This document shows, piece after piece, positions 35,832 through 44,682 of a stretch of 64,000 bases of DNA. Below the pieces are notes generated by a model that saw nothing but the letters and a program-made list of their open reading frames with translations, searched no databases and was not told where the DNA came from. Within the stretch, counting starts at the first letter, position 1, and the number at the start of each line of letters is the position of its first letter. Source of the DNA: Rhodococcus triatomae BKS 15-14 (lineage in GTDB: Bacteria > Actinomycetota > Actinomycetes > Mycobacteriales > Mycobacteriaceae); the NCBI GenBank assembly GCA_000341795.1, contig AODO01000069.1:372001-436000 (forward strand), read 5' to 3'. The translations under genes were made by a program, and so were the position numbers.

Positions 35832-37183
35832 CCACACGCGAGGAGGCCCTCGCCGGCCTCGGCCGGATCGTGCTGTCCACGGATCCCGACGTCACCGCGA
35901 GCTACGGCTTCGACCAGTCCCGGTTCACCGACCGCGCGACGCCGCCGATCGTGCTCGCACCCACCACCACCGTCGAGGTCGCCGAGTGTCTGCGCGTCGC
36001 CGCCGAGCAGGGTTGGACGGTGGTGCCGCGCGGCGCCGGCACTGGGCTCAGCGGCGCCGCGAACGGTGCCGCCGACGCCGTCGTGCTCAGCACGCACCGC
36101 ATGCGTTCGATCGTGTCGATCGACCCGGTCGAGCGCCTCGCGGTCGTGCAACCGGGTGTCGTCACCGGCGACCTGCGTGCCGCGGTCGCCGAGCAGGGGC
36201 TGTTCTACCCGCCCGATCCGGGCAGCGTCGCCATCTCCACGATCGGTGGCAACGTCGCCACCAACGCCGGCGGAATGTGCTGCGTGAAGTACGGGGTCAC
36301 CGGCGATTTCGTACTCGGCCTCGAGGTCGTCCTCGCCGACGGCCGGGTGCTGCGGACGGGGCGTCGTACCGCGAAGGGCGTTGCCGGCTACGACCTGACG
36401 CGCCTGTTCGTCGGGTCCGAGGGCACCCTCGGTGTCGTCACCGAGGTCACGGTGCGGCTGCTGCCCGCGCCACGCGAACCGCTGACCCTCGTCGCGACGT
36501 TCGGCACCCTCGCCGCGGCGGGGGAGGCGGTCGCGGCGATCACCGCGTCCGGCGTCTCCGTGTCGATGCTGGAGATCATGGACCGCACCACGCTGCGGGC
36601 CGTTGACCGCATGGCACGTATGGGTTTCGACGACGACACCGCCGCGATGCTCCTGGTGCAGAGCGACGCACCCGATGCGGCCGCGGTGCTCGCGGATGTC
36701 GAGAAGGCCTGCGTCGGAGCGGTGGACGTTGCAATCGGTGAGGATCCCGCGGAGGGCACGCAACTGCTCGAGGCCCGCCGGCTCGCCCTCCCCGCGCTCG
36801 AACAGCTCGGCGACTGGCTGCTCGACGACGTGTGCGTGCCGCGCTCACGGATCGTCGACCTGATCGACCACATCGAGGCCGTCGCCGCCGACGAGCAGTT
36901 GACGATCGGCGTCTTCGGGCACGCCGGCGACGGCAACATGCACCCGACGATCATCTACGACGAGTCCGACCCCGCCAGCCGCGCCGGCGCCCTGCGGGCG
37001 TTCGACCGCATCACCCGGCACGCCCTCGACCTCGGCGGCACGATCACCGGTGAACACGGAGTGGGTCGCCTCAAGAAGGATTGGCTCGCAAGGGAACTCG
37101 ACGACACGTCGATGGCCGTGCACCGCGCGGTCCGCAGTGCACTCGACCCCGAGGGGCGGATGAACCCGGGCAACGTCTTCTGA
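35828..37183 (+). CDS. FAD-linked oxidase, glycolate oxidase GlcD / D-2-hydroxyacid dehydrogenase type
   Basis: The 451-aa flavoprotein has a PCMH-type FAD domain (P-R-G-A-G-T-G-L-S-G-A-A-N-G near 65, I-S-T-I-G-G-N-V-A-T-N-A-G-G-M near 137) and a C-terminal FAD oxidase domain with H-A-G-D-G-N-M-H-P and T-G-E-H-G-V-G. These bind the hydroxyacid and a metal. Single-protein GlcD homologues oxidise D-2-hydroxy acids. The GTG start overlaps the SDR stop (GTGA). It is the last gene of the operon. Confidence 0.9.
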   Translation: MTTREEALAGLGRIVLSTDPDVTASYGFDQSRFTDRATPPIVLAPTTTVEVAECLRVAAEQGWTVVPRGAGTGLSGAANGAADAVVLSTHRMRSIVSIDPVERLAVVQPGVVTGDLRAAVAEQGLFYPPDPGSVAISTIGGNVATNAGGMCCVKYGVTGDFVLGLEVVLADGRVLRTGRRTAKGVAGYDLTRLFVGSEGTLGVVTEVTVRLLPAPREPLTLVATFGTLAAAGEAVAAITASGVSVSMLEIMDRTTLRAVDRMARMGFDDDTAAMLLVQSDAPDAAAVLADVEKACVGAVDVAIGEDPAEGTQLLEARRLALPALEQLGDWLLDDVCVPRSRIVDLIDHIEAVAADEQLTIGVFGHAGDGNMHPTIIYDESDPASRAGALRAFDRITRHALDLGGTITGEHGVGRLKKDWLARELDDTSMAVHRAVRSALDPEGRMNPGNVF

Positions 37184-37334
37184 CACGTCGCGGGCCTCGC
37201 GGGCCGTGGGATCCGGGCCGCGGCGCGTCGCGGGATCCGCACGCCGTCCGATGGCGACCTTCCGGCGCGCCGTCAACGGTGTTACGGCAGAACATGAATG
37301 AGCGGTGAAATGTTGTCCGGTGACAAAGTGAAGG

Positions 37335-37430
37335 TCATTGACCTCGGCTGAGGCCCGCGAGGCACGACATCGCGTCGGCAGCCATGTCGTACGGCACGAA
37401 GAGGTGGTCGTGGTGGAAGGGTGATCCCCG
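37335..37430 (-). pseudogene. C-terminal remnant of an ACT-domain-like gene
   Basis: The last 30 codons before a TGA read H-H-D-H-L-F-V-P-Y-D-M-A-A-D-A-M-S-C-L-A, which matches the closing strand and helix of stand-alone ACT_7-type proteins (HDH-hydrophobic-FVP). No N-terminal part is present; upstream the frame runs into the phosphatase 3' end. I see nothing else in 37184-37458. Confidence 0.45.
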
Positions 37431-37458
37431 GTGCCGGGAGGGATCGGGGAGACCAGCC

Positions 37459-38064
37459 CTAGCGGTGCCGGGGGAGGAGGTCTCGCACGTGGCCGGTTTC
37501 GTTGACCGAGGCGGGGCGTGATTTCCCGTTGCGTGAGAACAGGATTCGTGAGATCGACGTGTACTCGATCGGAAAGGTGAGGGGGCGCTCGAGGCCGAGC
37601 AGGTGTTGCAGGTAGATGTTGATGACGCCGCCGTGTGCGAAGACCACGACGGTGTCCTCGTGATCGGCGTCGGCGACGACGCGTCCCATCGCGTCCAGGA
37701 CGCGAGCACGGAAGGCATCGACGTCGACGAATTCGGGGAGATGACCGGCGAGGATCCGGGCGTAGGCCTCGGGCGCAGCCGTCTTCGCCTCGTGGATGGG
37801 GATGTAGTGGTCGAGTTCGCTGTCGTACTCCGCGAGATCCTTGTCCACGTCGATCTCGAGGCCCCGCGCTTCGGCGAGAGGTGCCGCGGTCTGTCGTGCG
37901 CGCAGCTGCGGGCTGCTGACGATCCTTGCCACCGGATACGGCGCGAGTGCGCCGGGGACACGCGCCGCCTGCGCGTGACCCTCCGCGGTCAGCGCCGGGT
38001 CGGCGGGAGCCGCCTCCGAGACGAGACGTTCGGGCAGCGCGTGGCGGATCAGGAGCAGTTGCAC
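37459..38064 (-). CDS. Histidine phosphatase (phosphoglycerate mutase-like) family protein
   Basis: The 201-aa protein has the catalytic L-L-L-I-R-H-A-L-P-E at the N-terminus, S-S-P-Q-L-R-A-R-Q-T and the second His in V-V-F-A-H-G-G-V-I near residue 140. The GTG at 38064 has GGAGGG upstream. The substrate is unknown. Confidence 0.88.
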   Translation of the reverse strand: MQLLLIRHALPERLVSEAAPADPALTAEGHAQAARVPGALAPYPVARIVSSPQLRARQTAAPLAEARGLEIDVDKDLAEYDSELDHYIPIHEAKTAAPEAYARILAGHLPEFVDVDAFRARVLDAMGRVVADADHEDTVVVFAHGGVINIYLQHLLGLERPLTFPIEYTSISRILFSRNGKSRPASVNETGHVRDLLPRHR

Positions 38065-38221
38065 CCCTCCACCTTGTCACGCTCGCTGACGTGGGGCTCC
38101 GCCGGTGTGCCGGGTTCCACGAAGCGGTAGTCCAGCGTCACAGCGACGAGCAGCACGAGCAGCGGGGAGGCCGAGCCACGCGGGGAAGCACCAGCTACGT
38201 GATTCCCCGCGACGACCCGGT

Positions 38222-39601
38222 TCAGTGCGCGAAGTGCCGCCGGTGGGGCGTGTGATGCTTGCTCTCGCGCAGCTCCTCGATCACCGCCTCGATCGCATCC
38301 GCCAACTTGGATGCGAGGTCTCGACTGAAGCCCTCGCGAAGCACGATCCGCAGCACCGCGACGTCCTCGGCGTCGGCGGGCATCGTGTAGGCGGGCACCT
38401 GGAACCCGCGCGCCCTCAGCTCGTGGGAGACGTCGAAGACGGTGAAACCGGGTGATCCGACGAGTTCGAAGGACAGCACCGGGATCGCCGTTCCGTCCGT
38501 GATGACGTGCACGTCGTCGATTGCGGTGAGTCGCTCGGAGAGCATCAGTGCGGTGTCGCGCAGGGACTCCATGATCGCCGTGTAGCCGGCGACCCCGAGC
38601 CGGATGAAGTTGTAGTACTGGCCCACGACCTGGTTTCCGGGACGCGAGAAGTTCAGTGTGAACGTCGGCATGTCGCCGCCGAGGTAGTTGACCCGGAACA
38701 CCAGGTCCTCCGGCAGATGATCGCTCGACCGCCAGACCACGAAGCCGATCCCGGGATAGGTCATGCCGTACTTGTGCCCGCTGACGTTGATCGAGACCAC
38801 CCGCGGAACCCGGAAGTCCCACTTCAGTTCGGGGTGCAGGAAGGGCACCACGAACCCGCCACTGGCGGCGTCGACGTGCAGTGGCACGTCGGGTCCGCCC
38901 GCCGCGGCGATCTCGTCCAGTGCGGCAGCGATCTCGGCGACCGGCTCGAGTTCGCCGGTGAAGGTGGTGCCGAGGATCGCCACGACTCCGATGGTGTTCT
39001 CGTCGACGGCCTCACGCACCTGTTCGGGAGTGATGACGTACCGGCCCTTCTCCATCGGCAGGTACTTGGGTTCGACGTCGAAGTAGCGGCAGAACTTCTC
39101 CCACACGACCTGGACGTTGCTGCCGAGGATCAGGTTCGGGCGGGTGGCGTCGGCGCCCGCCGCCTTCCGCTTCTCCCGCCACTGCCATTTGAGGGCCAGA
39201 CCGCCGAGCATCACCGCCTCCGAGGATCCGACGGTCGACACCCCTGTCGCCGACGCCGGATCCGAGGTCAGTCCCTCGGCGTGGAACAGGTCGGCGACCA
39301 TGTTCACGCAGCGGGTCTCGATCTCCGCGGTCGCCGGGTACTCGTCCTTGTCGATCATGTTCTTGTCGAAGGTCTCCGCCATCAAGCGGTCCGCCTGGGG
39401 GTCCATCCAGGTGGTGACGAACGTGGCCAGGTTCAGGCGCGAGCTCCCGTCGAGCATCAGTTCGTCGTGGATGAACCGGTACGCGGCCTCGGGTTCGGTT
39501 TCGGACTTGGGCAAGCGGAGCGCCGGGATCGGGTCGGTTCCGAGCCGTCCGGTGTAGGCCGGCGCGAGGGTCTCGGCGGGGGCCGAAGTGCGGTCTGACA
39601 T
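38222..39601 (-). CDS. gadB: Glutamate decarboxylase
   Basis: The 459-aa PLP enzyme converts glutamate to GABA and CO2. It has G-S-S-E-A near 126 (phosphate binding), H-V-D-A-A-S-G-G-F near 242, and the PLP lysine K277 in V-S-G-H-K-Y-G. The C-terminal H-H-T-P-H-R-R-H-F-A-H is His-rich, recalling the pH-sensing tail of E. coli GadB. The length matches GadB. The ATG has GGAGG 8 nt upstream. It is the last gene of a minus-strand operon behind the YhgE permease, with no GABA antiporter next to it. Confidence 0.93.
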   Translation of the reverse strand: MSDRTSAPAETLAPAYTGRLGTDPIPALRLPKSETEPEAAYRFIHDELMLDGSSRLNLATFVTTWMDPQADRLMAETFDKNMIDKDEYPATAEIETRCVNMVADLFHAEGLTSDPASATGVSTVGSSEAVMLGGLALKWQWREKRKAAGADATRPNLILGSNVQVVWEKFCRYFDVEPKYLPMEKGRYVITPEQVREAVDENTIGVVAILGTTFTGELEPVAEIAAALDEIAAAGGPDVPLHVDAASGGFVVPFLHPELKWDFRVPRVVSINVSGHKYGMTYPGIGFVVWRSSDHLPEDLVFRVNYLGGDMPTFTLNFSRPGNQVVGQYYNFIRLGVAGYTAIMESLRDTALMLSERLTAIDDVHVITDGTAIPVLSFELVGSPGFTVFDVSHELRARGFQVPAYTMPADAEDVAVLRIVLREGFSRDLASKLADAIEAVIEELRESKHHTPHRRHFAH

Positions 39602-39686
39602 CGTGTCCTCCACTGGGTCGAACGGAAAGGGAGCCTGACTTCCGAGTAGGGCGAGGTGGTGCCGGGCCGGAGCCGTCCGCGACGGC

Positions 39687-41669
39687 TCAGACCTCGATCG
39701 GGGGGTAGAGCCGTTCCATCGTGTAGCGGCGGTTGCGCCGCACGGACAGGGCACTGGCTGTCAGCGACACCAGGAGAATTCCGACGAGCACCGTGATCGC
39801 GATCCAGAGCCGGGAGTCGACGTGCTCGGCCACGGTGAGTTGCCGCAGCCCGTTGACGGTGTAGGTCATCGGGTCGAACGGATGGATGTACTGGAAGGGT
39901 TTCGCAGTCGTCGGAACCGGATAGATGCCGCCGGCCGAGACGAGCTGAAGCATGAGGAACGCCAGGGTGACGACCCGTCCGACCGCGACCCCGAACACGG
40001 CGTTGAACGCCTGGATCATCGCGAGATAGGTCGCCGAGATCAGGATCAGGAACAGGATCGTCCCGGTCACGTGCTTGACGTCCAGCCCGACACCCAGGTG
40101 AACCACCGTGTACATCACGAAGACCTGTAGCGCTCCGACCAGCAGTGCGGGCCAGTACGAGGCGAGCACCGTCCGGTACAACCCGAGTCCGCTCACCGTC
40201 GGCCGTGCCTGGAGCGGGGTCAGCAGCATCCACGTGATGATGCCGCCCACGAACAACGCGAGAGACAGGAAGAAGGGGGCGAAGCCCGTGCCGAAGGTCG
40301 GAGCCTCGTTCGTCATGTCCTGCTTCAGCGCAACCGGGGTGGACAGCGTCTCGGCGGTCGCGGTGCGTTGCTCGTCCGTCCAGCTGGGCACCTGCCCGGA
40401 GCCCTGCTTCAATGCGTCGGCGAGTTCGGCGGACCCCGACTGCAGTTCCACCATCCCCGACGCGAGCTGGTCTGCGCCACTGGACAGTTCGACGCTGCCG
40501 TCGGTGAGCTGCACGAGGCCGGAGTTGAGGGTGGCCGCACCCGTGCTCAACTGATCGGCCCCGTTGCGCAACTGGGTGACGTCTGATGCCAGGCCACCGT
40601 TCTGGAGCAGAGCGAGACCCGATCGGAGCGGACTCGACGGGTCGTTCAACTGGTACTCGAGAGCCTGCGCGTCGCCGACCAGCCTGCTGATCTCGGCCTG
40701 CAACTCCGCCGCATCGCCCTGGACCTGGGCAGCGGTCAGCGGGGCAAGTGCGGCGAGGGCCTGTTGCACCACGGGGTCGGTGCTGGGGGACAACAGTTCC
40801 ACCACACGAGCCAGCGCGGGCGACGCCGGGTTCTGTGGCTGCGGGAGCAGGGTGCCCAGCGCGGCGAGAGACTGCCGCAGCTGCGATGCCTGCGCGCCGA
40901 GATGCTGGACCGGGGCCGAACCGAGCGCGGTCAGCAGTGGGTTCGCGACGCCGTCGATCGCGGTGGCGAGCTCTGCCGCTCCCGATGCCAACTGGGCCGA
41001 CCCGTCCCGGGCAGTGACCATGTTCGTCGCGAGCTCGTCGGCGCCGGAGCTCAGCTGATCGGCGCCGTTCTTCGCGGTGTCGATCCCCGCCGCCAGCTGC
41101 TCGGCGCCGGATGCGGCCTGCTGAAGACCCGAGCCCGCCGACTGCAGTCCGGTGAGCACCTGTCCGACGCCCTGGGCGCCGATCGTCGAGTTGACCTGGG
41201 CGATGACCTGCTCGGAGGCATCCTGGCCGATGATCGTGGCAAGGTAGTTGTTCGCGTCGTTGAAGGTGAAGATGAGGTTCGCCTTCTCCGGGTTGTCCCC
41301 GTTCGGGGATTCGACGGCCTCGGTGAAGTTCGCCGGAAGGGTGATCGTGTAGTAGTACCTGCCGCTCGCGAGACCGTCCGATGCCTCCTGCTCGGTGACC
41401 TCCTCGAGGTCGAGTTGTCCCGAGGCCACGAGTGACCTGACGACCTGGTCACCGGCATCGACCTGCTGGCCGGTTGCCGATCGGCCGGTGTCGTTGTTGA
41501 CGATCGCCGCCGGAATCCTGTCCACGGCACCGAACGGATTCCAGAATGCCCAGAGGTACATCGCGCCGTAGAGCAGCGGCATCAGGATGATCGTGGCGAT
41601 CGCGATCCGCGGCATGGTTCCGCGGAAGTACCGCTTCGAATCGCTTCCGAGGGAGACGCCCGCGAGCAT
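39687..41669 (-). CDS. YhgE/Pip-family ABC-2-type membrane protein
   Basis: The 660-aa protein has one N-terminal membrane helix (about 22-42), a large extracytoplasmic domain with heptad-like repeats (A-S-G-A-E-Q-L, G-A-D-Q-L-S-S-G-A-D-E-L, repeated about ten times), and five or six C-terminal helices ending before R-R-N-R-R-Y. This is the YhgE/Pip (phage infection protein) architecture, related to ABC-2 permeases and MmpL-like exporters. Its start is 3 bp from the stop of an ABC-type ATPase-like gene, so the two should form a complex. Confidence 0.88.
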   Translation of the reverse strand: MLAGVSLGSDSKRYFRGTMPRIAIATIILMPLLYGAMYLWAFWNPFGAVDRIPAAIVNNDTGRSATGQQVDAGDQVVRSLVASGQLDLEEVTEQEASDGLASGRYYYTITLPANFTEAVESPNGDNPEKANLIFTFNDANNYLATIIGQDASEQVIAQVNSTIGAQGVGQVLTGLQSAGSGLQQAASGAEQLAAGIDTAKNGADQLSSGADELATNMVTARDGSAQLASGAAELATAIDGVANPLLTALGSAPVQHLGAQASQLRQSLAALGTLLPQPQNPASPALARVVELLSPSTDPVVQQALAALAPLTAAQVQGDAAELQAEISRLVGDAQALEYQLNDPSSPLRSGLALLQNGGLASDVTQLRNGADQLSTGAATLNSGLVQLTDGSVELSSGADQLASGMVELQSGSAELADALKQGSGQVPSWTDEQRTATAETLSTPVALKQDMTNEAPTFGTGFAPFFLSLALFVGGIITWMLLTPLQARPTVSGLGLYRTVLASYWPALLVGALQVFVMYTVVHLGVGLDVKHVTGTILFLILISATYLAMIQAFNAVFGVAVGRVVTLAFLMLQLVSAGGIYPVPTTAKPFQYIHPFDPMTYTVNGLRQLTVAEHVDSRLWIAITVLVGILLVSLTASALSVRRNRRYTMERLYPPIEV

Positions 41670-41672
41670 CCG

Positions 41673-42416
41673 TCACCGCCCCTCGGTGCGGACGCCGATG
41701 TCTCCGGCGCCGAGAAGCCCGTGCATGTCGACGACCGTTCGGACACCGGCGTAGGAGTCGGTGGCGTTCACGTCGGCGGTGATCACCGATTGGTGTTCAC
41801 CGAGAGCGACGAGACGTTCGAGGAAGGATGCCTGCTCGGCGTCGTCGGCGATCTTGTCCATCCGGCCGACCACGAGAAGCGGTGGCCGCCTGGTATTCGC
41901 GACGGCGATTCGCAACAGTAGTTGTTGCAGCTCGGGCAGGTCGTCGACGAAGGCGTTGAGAGGGGGCAGTTCGACGTCACCGAAGGTTTCGGCGCACATG
42001 TCCCGTACTCCGGATTCCTTGACCCGCGGGATCATTCGATACCAGGGCGAGTTCCATCGCAGCTGCTCCGTGACCATGTCACGGACGGTGACGGAGGGCC
42101 GAACCTCGTCGAGTTCGTTCATGCATGCAATCGCCGACCGAGCGAAGACGTGTGTCACCCTCTCGGTGCCCAGTACGCGGAGCGAACCGCCGTTGAGGCG
42201 CATCCGGCCGCACAACGCCATCAGGAGCGCGGTACGCGCGGCGCCGGCCTGTGCGGCGATGACGGTGACCCCACCCTCGTCGATGTCGAGGTCGAGCGGG
42301 CCGAACACGTGCCCCCAGGGACCGTGGAGCTCGATTCCGCGTGCCGAGACGAGGGTGCCTGCGCTGCGTTGCGTCGGTGGTGGCTTCCGGCTTTCGGAAC
42401 TGATGTCTACCAACAC
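41673..42416 (-). CDS. ABC-ATPase-like protein with degenerate nucleotide-binding motifs
   Basis: The 247-aa protein has the ABC nucleotide-binding fold: G-P-L-D-L-D-I-D-E-G-G-V-T-V-I-A before the P-loop and a Walker B-like strand R-P-P-L-L-V-V-G. However, the Walker A reads A-A-Q-A-G-A-A-R-T, lacking the normal Lys. The signature region reads D-L-P-E-L-Q-Q instead of LSGGQ, and the Walker B acidic pair is G-R-M-D. ATP hydrolysis may be lost. The GTG at 42416 is used; a TTG one codon later has better ribosome spacing. It is adjacent to the YhgE permease. Confidence 0.75.
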   Translation of the reverse strand: MLVDISSESRKPPPTQRSAGTLVSARGIELHGPWGHVFGPLDLDIDEGGVTVIAAQAGAARTALLMALCGRMRLNGGSLRVLGTERVTHVFARSAIACMNELDEVRPSVTVRDMVTEQLRWNSPWYRMIPRVKESGVRDMCAETFGDVELPPLNAFVDDLPELQQLLLRIAVANTRRPPLLVVGRMDKIADDAEQASFLERLVALGEHQSVITADVNATDSYAGVRTVVDMHGLLGAGDIGVRTEGR

Positions 42417-42498
42417 GACCTCCCGATCTGGGACGGATGAACTGTCGGCGCGCAGCGCGCGCTCCCACGCCAGGGAGGGCACGGGACGAAGACGCGTG

Positions 42499-43779
42499 TC
42501 AGAGGATGTTCTTGACGACGACGCCGTTCTTGACGATGACGGACAGGTGCTTGCCCGGATCGGCGAGCAGGCCGAGATCGTCGAGCGGATTGCCGTCCAC
42601 GAGCAGCAGGTCTGCCCATGCGCCCTCGGCGACCACACCGAACTCGGCCTGTCGGTAGGGATCTCGTTCTCCTGCGAGGCGGAAGAGCTCGGCGTTGCCG
42701 GATGTCAGCATCCGCAGGGCCTCGACGTTGCTGTAGTGGTCACCCAGCCGGGCGGCCATCTCACTCTGCCGCGGGGCCAGCTGAGGTTCGAGCAGAAGGT
42801 CCGTTCCCCATGCGGTTTTCACACCGTGCCTGCGTGCCCAGGTGTAGACGTTGTCGGTGCCCGTGCATATCTCACGGTCCTTCCCGGCCCGATCGGGATC
42901 CGGGTAGTGGTGGTCTCCGAGTGCGAAGGGCTGCATGGACAGCCACACGTCCTTCTCGGCGAGCAGTGCGATGGTCTCCTCGTCCGCGAGGTGACCGTGC
43001 TCGATCGACTTGACTCCCGCGTCGACTGCGCGCCGAATTCCGGTGACGTTGTACACGTGGGTCGCGACGTAGGTGCCGTAGTCGGCGGCGGCGTGGACTG
43101 CTGCCCGCAGTTCGGGGTCGGTGTACTGGACGGTGTAGAGCGGGTCGTACATCGACGCCGCGCCACCACCCACCATCACCTTGATCTGGGAGGCGCCCTT
43201 CTTGAGTTGTTCCCGCACGGCGGCGAGGACGCGGTCCGGCCCGTCCGCGACGCGCATGAAGCCGATCTCCTCGGCGCGACTCTGGTTGCCGCCCAGTGCC
43301 GTCGGGCTTTCGTAGACGAAACCGAAGTCGCCGTGGCCGCCGGTCTGGGAGATCGCGGCCTGGGACGGGTAGATGCGAGGCCCCTCGAACAGGCCGCGGT
43401 CGATCACCGACTTGATGCTGCCGGTGTCACCCGCCATGTCGCGAACCGCCGTGAATCCGCGGTGCAGCATGTTCTTTGCCTCGGCGAGGCCGTTGAGTGC
43501 GATGTGGGATTCGGTGCCCGCGACCATGTCGACATAGGAATTGGCATTGCCGACCAGGTGCACGTGGGCATCACTCATGCCGGGCATGAGGACGCGGTTT
43601 CCGCCATCGATGACGACGGTTTCCCGGCTCGGATCCTCGCCCACCGGGTTCGAGGAGACCCCGGCGATGGTGGCGCCGTCGATCAGGACGTCACCGGTTG
43701 CCAGCGACGGAGAGTCGCCGTCGAAGATGCGAACGTTACGGAACAGCAAACGACAACCAGCTTCTGAGTTGGACGTCAT
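42499..43779 (-). CDS. Metal-dependent amidohydrolase (imidazolonepropionase/Xaa-Pro dipeptidase-like)
   Basis: The 426-aa TIM-barrel enzyme has the metal ligands H72 and H74 in D-A-H-V-H-L, carbamylated-Lys candidate K200 in S-Q-I-K-V-M-V-G-G-G, H241 in A-T-H-V-Y, H261 in I-E-H-G-H and D327 in W-G-T-D-L. Relatives hydrolyse N-acyl amino acids, Xaa-Pro dipeptides or cyclic amides. It is the first gene of the operon that ends with gadB. An AT-rich promoter-like stretch (GTTAATTAG) lies about 45 bp upstream. Confidence 0.88.
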   Translation of the reverse strand: MTSNSEAGCRLLFRNVRIFDGDSPSLATGDVLIDGATIAGVSSNPVGEDPSRETVVIDGGNRVLMPGMSDAHVHLVGNANSYVDMVAGTESHIALNGLAEAKNMLHRGFTAVRDMAGDTGSIKSVIDRGLFEGPRIYPSQAAISQTGGHGDFGFVYESPTALGGNQSRAEEIGFMRVADGPDRVLAAVREQLKKGASQIKVMVGGGAASMYDPLYTVQYTDPELRAAVHAAADYGTYVATHVYNVTGIRRAVDAGVKSIEHGHLADEETIALLAEKDVWLSMQPFALGDHHYPDPDRAGKDREICTGTDNVYTWARRHGVKTAWGTDLLLEPQLAPRQSEMAARLGDHYSNVEALRMLTSGNAELFRLAGERDPYRQAEFGVVAEGAWADLLLVDGNPLDDLGLLADPGKHLSVIVKNGVVVKNIL

Positions 43780-43944
43780 GCCAGGACGCTAACACCATCC
43801 CTCACCTTTCTCTCGGTAAAGAGTTAATTAGCCTGTCAGCGCCAGGCCAGGACCGTATCGAGCGTTTCGAAAGTGCTGCCATCCAAAGGGAAATTACGTC
43901 TCGTATCGATAACGGACGGGCAGCGCTCGAGGCACGCGCGAACT

Positions 43945-44598
43945 ATGCTGCACCACATGCTGATTCACCCGACTCTGCGAATTCAGTCCTGGGGCTTCGT
44001 GATTGGATCAGCGCTCTTCGCGCTCGGTTCCGCCCCGTATCTGTCGGTGCTGCTCGGAGTGGCGCTTGCGAACACGCTCTTCTTTGCGGGATCGTGGTTC
44101 TTCACCACGGCCGCGTTCGTGCAGCTATTCCTGAGTCAACCCGCGGGCACGGATGACGGTGGCCGGATGGCGATTCGCGCGGTCTGGCTCTCTGCCGCGG
44201 TCCAGCTGTTCGGGACGATTCTCTTCAACGTCAGCACCGGAGCGGCGCTCCACGCGCACACCGTCAAGGGAGAGATGCACCTGGTCTGGAACCCCAATGC
44301 GGAGGGGTCGGTCGCGTTTCTCGTGTCGAGTGCGCTCGCCGTGCTCATCCTGTTCCGGGCCGGGACGTACTGGAATCCCGGCTCGAAGGACTGGCAGAGC
44401 GTCTGGCTCAACACCCTCGGTTCGATCGCGTTCGGTGTGTCCGCCGTCGGTTCCTTCGTGTTGCACGACGGAAACTCGCTCGACCCGAACCTGGCGAACG
44501 TCGGGACCTTCGTCGGGGCGATCTGCTTCCTGCTCGCGTCTGCCGTGTTCCTCGGCCGCAGCAGCCGACCGGTTCCGGTCACCGTCGACGCGGCATGA
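43945..44598 (+). CDS. Integral membrane protein of unknown function
   Basis: The 217-aa product has about five or six hydrophobic segments with basic or polar loops, ending in a short cytoplasmic tail R-S-S-R-P-V-P-V. It contains W-G-F-V-I-G-S-A-L-F-A-L-G near the start and S-F-V-L-H-D-G-N-S late. The ATG at 43945 is used; a second ATG four codons later is equally possible. There is a weak ribosome site. Family not recognised with confidence. Confidence 0.7.
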   Translation: MLHHMLIHPTLRIQSWGFVIGSALFALGSAPYLSVLLGVALANTLFFAGSWFFTTAAFVQLFLSQPAGTDDGGRMAIRAVWLSAAVQLFGTILFNVSTGAALHAHTVKGEMHLVWNPNAEGSVAFLVSSALAVLILFRAGTYWNPGSKDWQSVWLNTLGSIAFGVSAVGSFVLHDGNSLDPNLANVGTFVGAICFLLASAVFLGRSSRPVPVTVDAA

Positions 44599-44682
44599 GC
44601 CGATGATCGTGGTCGGCACCGAGACGATCCCGGTCGGTGTCCCCACTGTCGTGACCGGGTGGCGGTGTGGGGTGCCGAAGCG

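Noticed and set aside
38065-38221. A minus-strand fragment reading S-P-L-L-V-L-L-V-A-V-T-L-D-Y-R-F-V-E-P between gadB and the histidine phosphatase
   Set aside because: It could be the tail of a lost membrane protein, but it is too short and has no start or recognisable family. Nothing else is visible in this gap.
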